Notes: generated by a model from the sequence alone, not told the origin. Counted from the first letter of the stretch, positions 46,301 to 55,289 are shown. The stretch is DNA of 64,000 nucleotides from Commensalibacter papalotli (GCF_947179115.1 NZ_CAMXCI010000001.1:992001-1056000); one strand, 5' to 3'. A program made the numbers and translations.

Positions 46301-46478
46301 AGAATTACGTCACCCTTTGGGGGTATGTATCTTTTGGGGATTGGTCGCCAGTCAACTCTTAACCTTATTTACCATTCCCGTAGTTTATTTATACATGGAA
46401 CGGATCAGTCTATGGCTGCGTAAACGCAGCCTATCACGCTATCGGCAAAAACATTCTTCGCAGAAAGCTGGGCAATGA
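43323..46478 (+). CDS. mdtB: RND multidrug transporter, MdtB-like
   Basis: A 1051-residue inner-membrane proton antiporter. N-terminus SRLFILRPVATTLLMLAIL is typical of MdtB/MuxB. There are twelve predicted helices in two repeats, and helix IV carries TGFVVDDAIVMIEN with the proton-relay Asp pair. Large periplasmic loops follow helices 1 and 7; the second loop has a Ser/Thr/Gly-rich insert (about residues 775-790). The next gene encodes a second RND subunit, as in MdtBC, which works as a B2C heterotrimer. The next gene overlaps it by four bases. Confidence 0.93.
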   Translation: MNPSRLFILRPVATTLLMLAILICGILGYRFLPLSALPQVDYPTIVVSTFYPGASSEVMMTSVTAPLETQLGKIPGLDEMTSQSSGGASVITLRFNLNMSMDVASQEVQEGINQANSLLPSDLPTPPIYAKVNPADTPIFTLGITSSTLPLTEVEDYVNTRLAAKISQISGVGLVTLSGGQRKAIRVQMNIPKLTSYGIDLDSVRTTIGNVNVNSPTGNFDGPQRSITLQVNGQIKSPEQLLNQIIAYSNGGPIRLRDVATVVQGPENTQLQAWANKTPALILNVQRQPSANVVNVVDNIKAILPQLENSLPTGISIIPLTDRTITIRASIHDVKLELFLAVLLVIGVIFIFLKNIPATIIPSLSVPLSLIGTLAIMYLLGFSLDNLSLMALTIATGFVVDDAIVMIENISRYIEMGEDRMTAALKGSAEIGFTIISLTISLIAVLIPLLFMGDVIGRLFYEFAVTLSVTIMISAIVSLTLVPMLCARMLKEQHEVHQKDTFFDRLIHKTIALYDRGLQFVFRHQPATLTVTICTLFLTFILAYYIPKGFFPVQDNGILQGMSVMSQTSSLQIVSKKQQELANVILKDPDVVSLSSFIGIDGQNMTINQGRFLVNLKERSKRSATAEEISKRISLAAHQVIGTQLYLQPVQDLSLETSFSATQYQFLLENPDYDQFKVWVPRIVEKLKQNPILTDITSDLQSEGLVANVLLDRTTGARYSITPQTIDNVLYDSFGQRQISTIYTQSNQYRIILESEPKFQKQIKSLSQLYLPGISGGSTSTSGPTRNPTAGLVPLLGVTRVEYSTAPLLLTHYKQFPATTISFNVANHASLGEATRAITQAEKELNLPKSFVTNFQGIASAFEKSLSNELFLIIAAVVAVYIVLGILYESFIHPITILSTLPSAAIGALFALWIDGSNLDIMGIIGIVLLIGIVKKNAIMMIDFALEAERVEKKSPLEAIHQAALLRFRPILMTTLAAMFAAVPMMLGTGTGSELRHPLGVCIFWGLVASQLLTLFTIPVVYLYMERISLWLRKRSLSRYRQKHSSQKAGQ

Positions 46479-49400
46479 ATATTTCCAAGCTTTTTATTAA
46501 ACGTCCCATTGGTACTATTTTACTAACGATTGCGTTATTATTAAGCGGGATCTTGGGGTATCGGTTATTACCTATTGCAGACTTACCTAATGTTGATATG
46601 CCTGTGATTATGATCAGAGCTCAACAAGCAGGAGGAACACCAGAACAAATTGCATCCTCTATTGCAGCCCCTTTGGAGAAAAGACTAGGACAAATACCTG
46701 GCACGAATGAAATGACCTCGCAATCCACTCAGGGACAGGTCAGAATTATTATGCAATTTGATCTGTCCCGTGATGTTAATAGCGCGGCGCGCGATGTCCA
46801 AGCCGCTTTGCAAGCTGCCAGAGCCGATTTACCAACCTCGATGCGGTCTAATCCATCTTATTTCAAGATGAATCCTGCGGCTGCACCGATTATGATTATT
46901 GCGATTACTTCTAAAACTAAAACACTTGCACAGCTTTATGACTACACTACTAATGTTTTACAACAACAAATTTCAGCTGTTGAAGGTGTTGGACAAGTTG
47001 AAATTGGTGGCAGCTCTTTACCCGCTGTTCGAATTGATTTAAATCCTTTTCCTCTATTTAAATATGGTATTGGCTTTGAAGATGTCAGGGCTGCCCTTGC
47101 CTCTACAAATGCACATACCCCAAAAGGGTTTATTGATGAAGGCAATAAACGCTTTGAAATTGCCACAAATGATCAAGCTCCTAAGGCCGATGATTATAAA
47201 AGCATCGTTATTGCATATCGTAACAACGCCCCTGTGATGTTGAAAAATGTCGCTACTATCACGGATAGTGTTGAAGATATTCATAATGCTGGATTCTATA
47301 ATAATGAACCCTCAATTATTGCCGTTATCTTTCCACAAGCTGGGGCAAATATAATTGACACAACTGATGCGATTAACGCCAGGCTTCCTCAAATTCAAGC
47401 GTCATCCTCACCAGATATTAATATTCATGTTGCCATTGATCGTTCTTTAACCATTCGTGCATCATTAGCAGATACACAGATGACATTGATTCTGTCTGTG
47501 GTGTTAGTTGTCATTGTTGTATTATTCTTTTTAAGAGATCTACGCTCTTTAATTATCCCCGCCATTGTCGTGCCAACATCTATCATTGCCACCTTTGGTA
47601 TGATGAAATTATTAGGCTATTCTTTAAATAATTTTTCTTTGATGGCACTGACGATTTCCACGGGATTTGTTGTGGATGATGCGATTGTTGTTTTAGAGAA
47701 TATCAACCGTCATATAGAAGCAGGCTTATCCCCAAAAAAAGCTGCCCTTTACGGTGCAAAAGAAATTTCTTTTACGGTTATCTCAATCACAGTTTCTTTG
47801 ATTGCAGTCTTTTTACCTATTCTCTTTATGGGAGGTATGGTCGGAAGATTATTTCATGAATTCGCAATGACTTTATCAATCGCTTTATTGGCCTCTTTGC
47901 TTTTATCTTTGACATTAACCCCTATGATGTGTGCGTATATTTTATCACGCCCATCATCTAAAAAGAAAAACTCAACACCAACATTCACTGAAAAACTAAG
48001 CCATGGATGCGAAGCATTTTTAAATGGGCTTAGCTATTTTTACCAAGATACTTTAAAGACCGCCTTAAAACATCCTGTACTAGTCGTCCTGTCTATCCCT
48101 GCGACGATTATCCTTATGGTCTTTCTCTTTATCACTATGCCAAAAGGTTTTTTTCCAGAGCAAGATACAGGGCTGCTAATCTGTCACTTACAAGGAGATC
48201 AATCTATTTCCTTTCAAAATATGAGAAAGAAAATTATTGAAGTCCAAAATATTATTGTCTCTGACAAAGATGTACAATCTATTTCCGCTTTTACAGGGGG
48301 AAGAGCCGTCAACCAAGGCAGTATGTTTATTCAGTTAATTGATAAGGGCGATCGTAACAATTCAATTCAAGAAACTGTTGCTCGTATTTCTAAAAAACTT
48401 AATAATTTGGTCGGTGCAAAATTTTATATGACGATTCCTGGCATGGTTCGCTCTGGAGGGCGTTCCAGCAATGCAGAATATCAATATACATTGGAAAGTG
48501 ACTCTTCTAAAAATTTATATGACTGGACCCCTAAACTCGTCAGTGCCTTACAAAAACATCCTGATATTCTCAGAGATGTTTCCTCTGATGTACAACAAGG
48601 CGGTGAAGCAATTGATGTTGATATTCTCAGAGATACTGCCCCTCGCCTTCAAATTACCCCTCAATTGATTTCTAATACGCTTTATGATGCTTTTGGCCAA
48701 AGAGCTGCATCGGTTATTTATAACCCGCTTAATCAATACCGCGTTATTATGGAGGTTGACCCTAAATATTCAGAAAATTCGAATATTTTAAAACAAACAT
48801 GGGTCAGTATTTCTGGTGGAACGGCAGGAGGCGGCGCAACCTCTAATACTATACGTGTTTCAAACCCGAGCAGCCTTAGTCTAGAAGATCAAGTTAACCA
48901 ACAAAACTTTAAAAACCAAATTGCCAATCAACTGGCTGGTGGAAATGGAGCATCGAATGGATCTGCGGTCTCTACCACCAGTCAAACGATGGTGCCTTTA
49001 TCTATTGTCAGTCATAAAAAACCTGCTTTAACTTCATTAAGTGTTAATCATCAAGGTTTATTTGTATCTGCAACCATATCCTTTAACCTTGTCAAAGGTA
49101 AATCGCTCAGCGATGCCGTTCAGCTGATTAAATCTGAAACCGTTAAAATTCATCTACCTAAAAATATCTCAGGCAGCTTTGCTGGTAACGCTGCTCAGTT
49201 TCAACAAAGTAACAGTAACAGTCTGGTTTTAATCCTTGCTGCTATTCTTGCAGTTTATGTCACCCTCGGTATTTTGTATGAAAGTTATATTCATCCTATT
49301 ACTATTCTTTCGACTTTACCCTCTGCTGGCGTTGGAGCTTTATTAGCACTAGATTTCTTCGGTCAAGAATTTACGGTTATAGCTTTGATCGGTATTATTC

Positions 49401-49759
49401 TTTTGATTGGTATTGTCAAAAAGAATGCGATTTTACTGGTTGATTTCGCTATTAATGCTGAAAAAATGGATAATATGCCTGCAAAAGACGCTATTATCTT
49501 AGCTTGTAAATTACGCTTTCGCCCGATTATGATGACTACTATCGCAGCAGCTTTTGGAAGTGTTCCTCTGATCATTGCAACGGGATATGCCAGCGAAATT
49601 CGTCAACCATTGGGAATAGCTATTGTTGGGGGGTTAATTATGAGCCAAGCACTTACCTTATACACCACACCCGTAATTTATCTTTATATGGATAGGCTGG
49701 GTAAATGGCGACCATTTAAACGTTTCTTCTCATCTCACAAAGGGCAACAACGTGTATAA
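46475..49759 (+). CDS. mdtC: RND multidrug transporter, MdtC-like
   Basis: A 1094-residue RND subunit, about 70 residues longer than E. coli MdtC. It opens SKLFIKRPIGTILLTIALLLSGILG (shown in parts in the family), and helix IV has STGFVVDDAIVVLEN with the Asp pair. The extra length lies mainly at residues 780-850, a Gly/Ser/Asn-rich stretch (GGTAGGGATSN ... LAGGNGASNGSAVS) in the second periplasmic loop. It overlaps mdtB by four bases and the outer-membrane gene by eight, so the operon is translationally coupled. Confidence 0.92.
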   Translation: MNISKLFIKRPIGTILLTIALLLSGILGYRLLPIADLPNVDMPVIMIRAQQAGGTPEQIASSIAAPLEKRLGQIPGTNEMTSQSTQGQVRIIMQFDLSRDVNSAARDVQAALQAARADLPTSMRSNPSYFKMNPAAAPIMIIAITSKTKTLAQLYDYTTNVLQQQISAVEGVGQVEIGGSSLPAVRIDLNPFPLFKYGIGFEDVRAALASTNAHTPKGFIDEGNKRFEIATNDQAPKADDYKSIVIAYRNNAPVMLKNVATITDSVEDIHNAGFYNNEPSIIAVIFPQAGANIIDTTDAINARLPQIQASSSPDINIHVAIDRSLTIRASLADTQMTLILSVVLVVIVVLFFLRDLRSLIIPAIVVPTSIIATFGMMKLLGYSLNNFSLMALTISTGFVVDDAIVVLENINRHIEAGLSPKKAALYGAKEISFTVISITVSLIAVFLPILFMGGMVGRLFHEFAMTLSIALLASLLLSLTLTPMMCAYILSRPSSKKKNSTPTFTEKLSHGCEAFLNGLSYFYQDTLKTALKHPVLVVLSIPATIILMVFLFITMPKGFFPEQDTGLLICHLQGDQSISFQNMRKKIIEVQNIIVSDKDVQSISAFTGGRAVNQGSMFIQLIDKGDRNNSIQETVARISKKLNNLVGAKFYMTIPGMVRSGGRSSNAEYQYTLESDSSKNLYDWTPKLVSALQKHPDILRDVSSDVQQGGEAIDVDILRDTAPRLQITPQLISNTLYDAFGQRAASVIYNPLNQYRVIMEVDPKYSENSNILKQTWVSISGGTAGGGATSNTIRVSNPSSLSLEDQVNQQNFKNQIANQLAGGNGASNGSAVSTTSQTMVPLSIVSHKKPALTSLSVNHQGLFVSATISFNLVKGKSLSDAVQLIKSETVKIHLPKNISGSFAGNAAQFQQSNSNSLVLILAAILAVYVTLGILYESYIHPITILSTLPSAGVGALLALDFFGQEFTVIALIGIILLIGIVKKNAILLVDFAINAEKMDNMPAKDAIILACKLRFRPIMMTTIAAAFGSVPLIIATGYASEIRQPLGIAIVGGLIMSQALTLYTTPVIYLYMDRLGKWRPFKRFFSSHKGQQRV

Positions 49760-51299
49760 CGTATTTTTTTCGTTTCCTCCTTTTACTAAAAATCGTTTTT
49801 TGAAAACTATTTCTACAGTTTATTTATTGTCCCTAAGCAGTTGTATGGCTGGTCCAAACTATCACCGACCTTCTGCGATTACTTCTCCTCATTTTAAAGA
49901 GCTTCAACCAGTTACAGGATGGGTTAAGGCAGATCCAAACTTAGCCTCTGCTGAAAAAGGCGAATGGTGGAAACTTTATAATGATCCTTTGCTAAATCAA
50001 CTAGAAGAACAGATTGATATTTCAAACCAAAATCTTAAGCAAGCTGAGGCTTCTTATCGCAATGCACGTGCAATGATTGATCAAGTAAGAGCCGGTTTTT
50101 TCCCAACCCTAAGCATCGGGCCAAGCTTTAACCGTCAAGGTAATGGTGGTGGGGCAACAGGTATCGGCAGCGGAGGGAATATCAGTTATGCCAAAGGACA
50201 AACAAAAAATACTTATGCCTTACAAACAGCAGCCAGCTGGGACTTGGATTTATGGGGGAAAATCAGGCGAAATACACAAAGCCAAGTTGCTGCTGCTCAA
50301 GCCAGTGCTGCTGATCTTGCTAATGCACGCCTCTCTTATCAAAGCCAATTGGCACAAACTTATTTCAACTTACGCTACCAAGATTCCCTAATGGATCTTT
50401 TGCAAAAAAACATTGATTTTTATGAAGCCTCTTTACGTGTTACACAGAACCAACATAATGCAGGAACAATCGAACCCACTGCTCTTTTGCAAGCTAAAAC
50501 ACAATTACAACAAACCAAAGCACAACTAACCCAAGCAGGTATAGCACGTGCACAATATGAACATGCTATTGCTATTTTAATTGGTAAACCACCTGCTGAG
50601 CTTTCTATTCCCCGTGGCAGTCTCAGCTTTACGGTACCAGCTATTCCTGTAGAAGTCCCAGCAACCCTTTTACAACGTAGACCAGATATAGCCTCGGCTG
50701 AAAGAGCAATGGAAGAGCAAAATGCTCAGATCGGTGCTGCTATTGCAGCTTTCTATCCTGATGTTACCCTAAGTGCCAGTTTAAGTTATAGTGGCACCCC
50801 TGTAGGTAGCTTAATCCAAGTTGCAAATCGAATTTGGTCTTTGGGGGCATCTGCCTCTGAAACCCTTTTTGATGGGGGCTCAAGAACATCATTGGTTAAA
50901 CAAGCCGAAGCACAATATGATATGTCTGTTGCAACTTATCGCCAAACAGTCCTAGAGGCCATACAAGGCGTAGAAGATCAACTTTCTAACCTAAGAATCT
51001 TGGAACAGCAATATATTGAACAGCAACAAGCTGTAAGTCTTGCCAATCAAACAGCACAAATTGCCCTTAACCAATATAAAGTTGGGACCCAAGATTATAC
51101 AACAGTCGTTACCCAACAAATTACGTCTCTTAGTAACCAACAAACAGCCTTAGGGATCCAACAGCAACGTATGGTTGATAGCGTGCTGTTAATACAAAAT
51201 TTGGGTGGAGGATGGAATGATAAACGCTTACCAAGTAAATCTTCATTAACATCCAATCTTCCTTTTGTGCCTTCTTTTATGCAGAAAAATCCTAATTAG
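49752..51299 (+). CDS. NodT-family outer-membrane efflux lipoprotein
   Basis: A 515-residue TolC/OprM-type channel. A lipobox (LSLSSC, lipid-modified Cys31) follows the signal segment, and the mature part opens CMAGPNYHRPS, as in NodT lipoproteins. Two long helical repeats follow (LEEQIDISNQNLKQAEASYRNA; AIQGVEDQLSNLRILEQQY). The start is GTG at 49752, inside the mdtC end. The channel completes the tripartite RND pump and could also serve EmrAB. Confidence 0.93.
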   Translation: MYNVFFSFPPFTKNRFLKTISTVYLLSLSSCMAGPNYHRPSAITSPHFKELQPVTGWVKADPNLASAEKGEWWKLYNDPLLNQLEEQIDISNQNLKQAEASYRNARAMIDQVRAGFFPTLSIGPSFNRQGNGGGATGIGSGGNISYAKGQTKNTYALQTAASWDLDLWGKIRRNTQSQVAAAQASAADLANARLSYQSQLAQTYFNLRYQDSLMDLLQKNIDFYEASLRVTQNQHNAGTIEPTALLQAKTQLQQTKAQLTQAGIARAQYEHAIAILIGKPPAELSIPRGSLSFTVPAIPVEVPATLLQRRPDIASAERAMEEQNAQIGAAIAAFYPDVTLSASLSYSGTPVGSLIQVANRIWSLGASASETLFDGGSRTSLVKQAEAQYDMSVATYRQTVLEAIQGVEDQLSNLRILEQQYIEQQQAVSLANQTAQIALNQYKVGTQDYTTVVTQQITSLSNQQTALGIQQQRMVDSVLLIQNLGGGWNDKRLPSKSSLTSNLPFVPSFMQKNPN

Positions 51300-51307
51300 T
51301 CCTTCAA

Positions 51308-51336
51308 TTTCAACCTTCTTACTCAGAAGGTTGAAA
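51308..51336. terminator. Hairpin between convergent efflux and MFS genes
   Basis: A 12-bp stem TTTCAACCTTCT / AGAAGGTTGAAA with a five-base loop, between the stop codons of the outer-membrane channel and the minus-strand MFS gene. T tracts are short; probably works in both directions. Confidence 0.75.
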
Positions 51337-51345
51337 ACTTATTTC

Positions 51346-52521
51346 TCAAGCAATAGCTAACTTAGTTTCTCTTTTGCCTCTTAGATAAGAAATTAATGCT
51401 AGCACAAAGGCAGCAATCGATAATAAACCTCCGGCAAAATTTGGAGATGCATATCCAAATTGATGTGCAATAACCACACCACCTATCCACGCTCCCAAAG
51501 CATTTCCTAGATTAAACATACCAATATTAAAGGATGAAATCAAATTAGCGGCACCTGCTTTACGTGCCTTAGTCATTACCAAATGTTGAATCGGTGATAC
51601 TGTTGCAAAACCAAAAGCCGCAATTAAAAAGATACTTAATACTAGAATAACAGCATTAGCTGCCATAAAATATAAAACAAACAACATGATTGCTTGCAAT
51701 ATAAGACTAGATAACAACACAGGCATCAATGATCTACGTGCAAGTTTCCCACCCATAATATTTCCAATACAAAGCCCTAAACCAAATACAAATAAAATCC
51801 ATGGCACTGCCGTATCATGAAATCCAGCAACTTTGGTTATAACAGGAGCTATATACGTAATTGATGTAAAAAAAGCACCTGGCCCCAGAACCGTAATAGC
51901 CATTGCAATCAACACATCAGGATCTTTAAAAACTGCAAGCTCTTTTAATAAATGGAATTCAGGCTCGTCTTCTCTTTTGATTTCAGCTGGAACTAATTTA
52001 GCAACTGCTATAAATGCTACAATTCCAATAAATGTAATCATATAAAAAACGAAATGCCATGATATCTTATACCCTAAATAGGTAACTAAAGGCGTTCCAA
52101 TCAATGTAGAAAGTGTCAAACCACTAAACATAAAAGAGATTGCAGAAGTTTCCCTTCCCTTACACAGTTCCACAGCAATTAAAGACCCAATCCCAATAAA
52201 AGCACCATGCGCGAATGATGTAATAAAACGACCAATAAGTGTTACGAAAAAATAAGGAGACCAAGCAGTAATTAAGTTACCAACAATGAAAAATCCTACT
52301 AACAATAATAGCATTTTTTTTTGCGGCACTTTTGCACCTAAAATAATAATAACAGGAGTAAATAGAAATACACCCAATGCATAAATCGTTGCTGCATATC
52401 CTGCATTATCAATAGAAATTGAAAAATCATGCGCTATAAATGGCAATAACCCAGATATAGAGAATTCAGTAATTCCTATACCAAACGTCATCATTGCTAA
52501 TGCCCATATTGCCAATGGCAT
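51346..52521 (-). CDS. DHA1-family MFS transporter (AraJ/YdhP-like)
   Basis: A 391-residue protein with 12 predicted membrane helices. MMTFGIGITEFSISGLLPFIA at the N-terminus is the motif D region of the sugar-efflux/drug-efflux AraJ-YdhP group; loop 2-3 has GAKVPQKKML. The short hydrophilic middle loop (VPAEIKREDEPEFHLL) separates two halves. The substrate is unknown; homologues export arabinose-like sugars or drugs. It is preceded by a gap of 160 bases that contains the ribosomal operon terminator. Confidence 0.88.
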   Translation of the reverse strand: MPLAIWALAMMTFGIGITEFSISGLLPFIAHDFSISIDNAGYAATIYALGVFLFTPVIIILGAKVPQKKMLLLLVGFFIVGNLITAWSPYFFVTLIGRFITSFAHGAFIGIGSLIAVELCKGRETSAISFMFSGLTLSTLIGTPLVTYLGYKISWHFVFYMITFIGIVAFIAVAKLVPAEIKREDEPEFHLLKELAVFKDPDVLIAMAITVLGPGAFFTSITYIAPVITKVAGFHDTAVPWILFVFGLGLCIGNIMGGKLARRSLMPVLLSSLILQAIMLFVLYFMAANAVILVLSIFLIAAFGFATVSPIQHLVMTKARKAGAANLISSFNIGMFNLGNALGAWIGGVVIAHQFGYASPNFAGGLLSIAAFVLALISYLRGKRETKLAIA

Positions 52522-52624
52522 AATGATATCCTTTTATTATAAAAAATTCTCTGTTGCACAAAAATATTAATATTTATTTACTTGATAATATTCAGTTATT
52601 TTCGATGAATACAAGTATATACAA

Positions 52625-52656
52625 AAAAAGAGATAGGAAAATTCCTATCTCTTTTT
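52625..52656 (-). terminator. Intrinsic terminator of the alpha operon
   Basis: A 15-bp arm AAAAAGAGATAGGAA and its complement TTCCTATCTCTTTTT, almost perfectly symmetrical, 26 bases past the rplQ stop, with A/T tracts on both sides. This is the end of the long ribosomal protein cluster. Confidence 0.93.
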
Positions 52657-52681
52657 AAAAATCTATTAGAAAGCAGTTAAA

Positions 52682-53107
52682 TTAAGCAGCGAAATCGTCT
52701 GCATCTTCAACTTCAGGTTTTGGACCACTGTCTAAACCTTTTGCATTAACATCGCGTTCTACGAATTCAATTACAGACATATTTGCTGCATCACCATAAC
52801 GAACGCCCGCTTTAAGTACGCGAATATATCCGCCTTGACGAGCTTTGTAACGGTCAGCAATGGTAGAGAATAATTTAGAAACAATGGTTTCATCACGCAA
52901 TAAAGCGAATGCCTGTCTACGTGCATGTAAATCACCACGTTTACCAAGAGTAACCAATTTTTCAACAACTGGGCGCAATTCTTTGGCTTTTGGCAAAGTT
53001 GTTGTAATTTGTTCGTGCTTGATCAAGGCAACAGCCATGTTACGAAACATCGCTTTACGATGAGACGTTGTAACACCAAGCTTACGGCCAGACATACCGT
53101 GACGCAT
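52682..53107 (-). CDS. rplQ: Ribosomal protein L17
   Basis: A 141-residue L17 (MRHGMSGRKLGVTTSHRKAM opening), a 50S protein near the exit tunnel. The C-terminal 20 residues are an acidic tail (DSGPKPEVEDADDFAA). It is the last gene of the alpha operon, 30 bases after rpoA, and is followed by a strong terminator. Confidence 0.97.
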   Translation of the reverse strand: MRHGMSGRKLGVTTSHRKAMFRNMAVALIKHEQITTTLPKAKELRPVVEKLVTLGKRGDLHARRQAFALLRDETIVSKLFSTIADRYKARQGGYIRVLKAGVRYGDAANMSVIEFVERDVNAKGLDSGPKPEVEDADDFAA

Positions 53108-53137
53108 AATTTATACTATCCTTTTTTATTCACAATG

Positions 53138-54157
53138 CTAAAACAGCTCATCAAGCCGTTTTGCTAACTCTTCAATATTTTCAGGTGGCCATGCAGGCAC
53201 ATTCATCCCTAAAGATAATCCCATTGAAGTAAGAACTTCTTTAATCTCATTCAATGATTTACGTCCAAAGTTAGGAGTACGCAACATTTCCTGTTCAGTT
53301 CTTTGAACTAAATCACCAATATAGACGATATTATCGTTTTTCAAGCAATTTGCACTACGAACTGAAAGTTCAAGTTCATCAACTTTACGCAATAAATTAC
53401 GATTGAATGGAAGATCTTCTTGAGGTTCTTCAGCTTGAACAGGTTTTGGTTCATCGAAATTAATAAAGAGCTGTAACTGATCTTGTAAAATACGAGCTGC
53501 TAAAGCAACCGCATTTTCAGGAGTTACAGAACCATCTGTTTCCAATGTTAACAACAATTTGTCGAAGTCAGTAACCTGACCGACACGTGTTGGTTCCACT
53601 TTATAGGAAACACGACGAACTGGAGAATAAATTGCATCAATAGGAATCATGCCGATTGGAGCATCTTCCTGACGATTTGCTGCCGCTGGAACATAGCCTT
53701 TACCCATAGAAACGGTAAATTCCATACCCAACTTAACACCATCATCAAGAGTACAAATTACTAAATCTGGGTTCATGATTTCAATATCATGATCCGTTTG
53801 AATTTGCCCTGCTGTCACTTGTCCAGGTCCAACTGCAGATAGAATCATACGTTTTGGACCTTCACTGTGCATACGAATCGCAAGTTGTTTTACGTTCAAC
53901 ACAATGTCAGTAACATCTTCACGAACACCATTTACAGATGAGAATTCATGAAGAACACCATCAATACGAAGTGCTGTAACGGCTGCTCCTTGAAGGGAAG
54001 AAAGAAGTATCCGCCGAAGCGCATTGCCGAGCGTCATGCCGAAGCCACGTTCAAGTGGCTCCGCCACCACGGTCGCCACATTAGATGACGCCGAGCCCGG
54101 TTCGACTTCTAGCTTCTCTGGTTTTATAAGAGACTGCCAGTTTTTTTGGAGGACCAA
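53138..54157 (-). CDS. rpoA: RNA polymerase alpha subunit
   Basis: A 339-residue alpha subunit. The N-terminal domain (LERGFGMTLGNALRRILLSS) dimerises to start core assembly; the C-terminal domain (about 255-330, LRTPNFGRKSLNEIKEVL) binds UP elements and activators. The start is TTG at 54157: the frame is closed by a stop five codons upstream, no ATG is available near the conserved MVLQKNW opening, and AAAGG lies eight bases before it. A hairpin lies in the 117-base gap to rpsK. Confidence 0.97.
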   Translation of the reverse strand: MVLQKNWQSLIKPEKLEVEPGSASSNVATVVAEPLERGFGMTLGNALRRILLSSLQGAAVTALRIDGVLHEFSSVNGVREDVTDIVLNVKQLAIRMHSEGPKRMILSAVGPGQVTAGQIQTDHDIEIMNPDLVICTLDDGVKLGMEFTVSMGKGYVPAAANRQEDAPIGMIPIDAIYSPVRRVSYKVEPTRVGQVTDFDKLLLTLETDGSVTPENAVALAARILQDQLQLFINFDEPKPVQAEEPQEDLPFNRNLLRKVDELELSVRSANCLKNDNIVYIGDLVQRTEQEMLRTPNFGRKSLNEIKEVLTSMGLSLGMNVPAWPPENIEELAKRLDELF

Positions 54158-54200
54158 GGTGGTGGCCTTTCAATCCAGAATTTTGCCATAGAGGCGACAA

Positions 54201-54224
54201 AATCCTAACCAAAAGATTAGGATT
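54201..54224 (-). promoter_or_regulatory. Hairpin between rpsK and rpoA
   Basis: A perfect 8-bp stem, AATCCTAA / TTAGGATT, with an eight-base loop, 44 bases upstream of rpoA. Only TTTT follows on the minus strand, so it may lower read-through, mark an RNA-processing point or be neutral. Confidence 0.4.
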
Positions 54225-54274
54225 AATCTCTGATTACTTTTCTAAATACTAGATAAAGTAACAAAAGGAACGAA

Positions 54275-54667
54275 CTAAACGCGACGTCGTTTACGAGGAC
54301 GACATCCGTTATGTGGTACTGGGGTTGTATCCCGAATAGAAGTTACGGTAAAACCAACAGCCTGTAATGCACGAAGTGCACTTTCACGCCCTGATCCTGG
54401 ACCTGAAACTTCAATTTCAAGCGTTTCCATACCATGTTCACGTGCTTTTTTTCCAGCATCTTCTGCAGCCATTTGTGCTGCATAAGGTGTAGATTTACGA
54501 GAACCTTTAAAGCCTTGTGCACCTGCTGATGACCAAGAAATAGCATTTCCTTGAACATCAGAGATGGTAATCATTGTATTATTAAACGTAGACAAAACAT
54601 GTGCTACGCCGGAAATAATGTTTTTGCGTTCTTTTCTTTTAAGACGCGGAGCGGCGGGTTTCGCCAT
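54275..54667 (-). CDS. rpsK: Ribosomal protein S11
   Basis: A 130-residue S11 with the typical HVLSTFNNTMITISDVQGN and the C-terminal PHNGCRPRKRRRV. It sits in the 30S platform and contacts the mRNA Shine-Dalgarno region. It lies between rpsM and rpoA, in the usual alpha operon order, without rpsD. Confidence 0.98.
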   Translation of the reverse strand: MAKPAAPRLKRKERKNIISGVAHVLSTFNNTMITISDVQGNAISWSSAGAQGFKGSRKSTPYAAQMAAEDAGKKAREHGMETLEIEVSGPGSGRESALRALQAVGFTVTSIRDTTPVPHNGCRPRKRRRV

Positions 54668-54719
54668 GACTTTTTTTATCCTGTTGTTTAGTTACAAAAA
54701 ATAAAAACCAACCTAGGGA

Positions 54720-55097
54720 CTAACGTGTTGCTTTTTTCTTACCAGCAATAGCAACAGCCTTACCCTTACGCGTACGCGCGTTGGTATGGGTTCTTTGCCC
54801 TCTTACAGGTAAACCACGACGGTGACGCAAGCCACGGTAGCATCCTAAATCCATTAGACGTTTAATATTCATCGCTACTTCACGACGAAGATCACCTTCA
54901 ACTTGATATTCACTATCAATTAACTCACGAATTTTCAAAATTTCATCATCTGAAAGTTCGTTTACTCTGCGTTCGTCAGGAATTGAAAGTTTATTACAAA
55001 TTTCCTGCGCTTTTGTAGGCCCAATGCCATAAATATAACGCAGACCAATTGCTACCCGTTTATTTGTCGGGATGTTTACGCCGGCAATACGCGCCAC
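54720..55097 (-). CDS. rpsM: Ribosomal protein S13
   Basis: A 125-residue S13 (ARIAGVNIPTNKR opening; RGLRHRRGLPVRGQRTHTNA motif), head of the 30S subunit, forming bridges to the 50S. It has no rpmJ (L36) before it. A good sigma-70 promoter lies upstream, so rpsM, rpsK, rpoA and rplQ can be transcribed separately from the spc part. Confidence 0.98.
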   Translation of the reverse strand: MARIAGVNIPTNKRVAIGLRYIYGIGPTKAQEICNKLSIPDERRVNELSDDEILKIRELIDSEYQVEGDLRREVAMNIKRLMDLGCYRGLRHRRGLPVRGQRTHTNARTRKGKAVAIAGKKKATR

Positions 55098-55224
55098 GCC
55101 TGTTACTCCTCAATTAACCTAAAAAAATCAGGCTTATTTCTTTAATAATTAGCTCCTAAATAAAACACATAGCGTGTTTATAAATATAGAGAAAGCTAAC
55201 ACCTAAAATACCTATAAAGGCAGC

Positions 55225-55252
55225 AATATAACCTTCCTGCCCTTAGAGTCAA
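55225..55252 (-). promoter_or_regulatory. Sigma-70 promoter for rpsM-rpsK-rpoA-rplQ
   Basis: On the minus strand, TTGACT (55252-55247) is followed after 16 bases by TATATT (55230-55225), both near consensus, in the 192-base gap between adk and rpsM. The -35 element is followed by C, so TTGACTC contains GACTC, a CcrM (GANTC) site. Confidence 0.65.
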
Positions 55253-55289
55253 TACCGCAACACAAAAAATTTATTTTGTATAAAGAATT

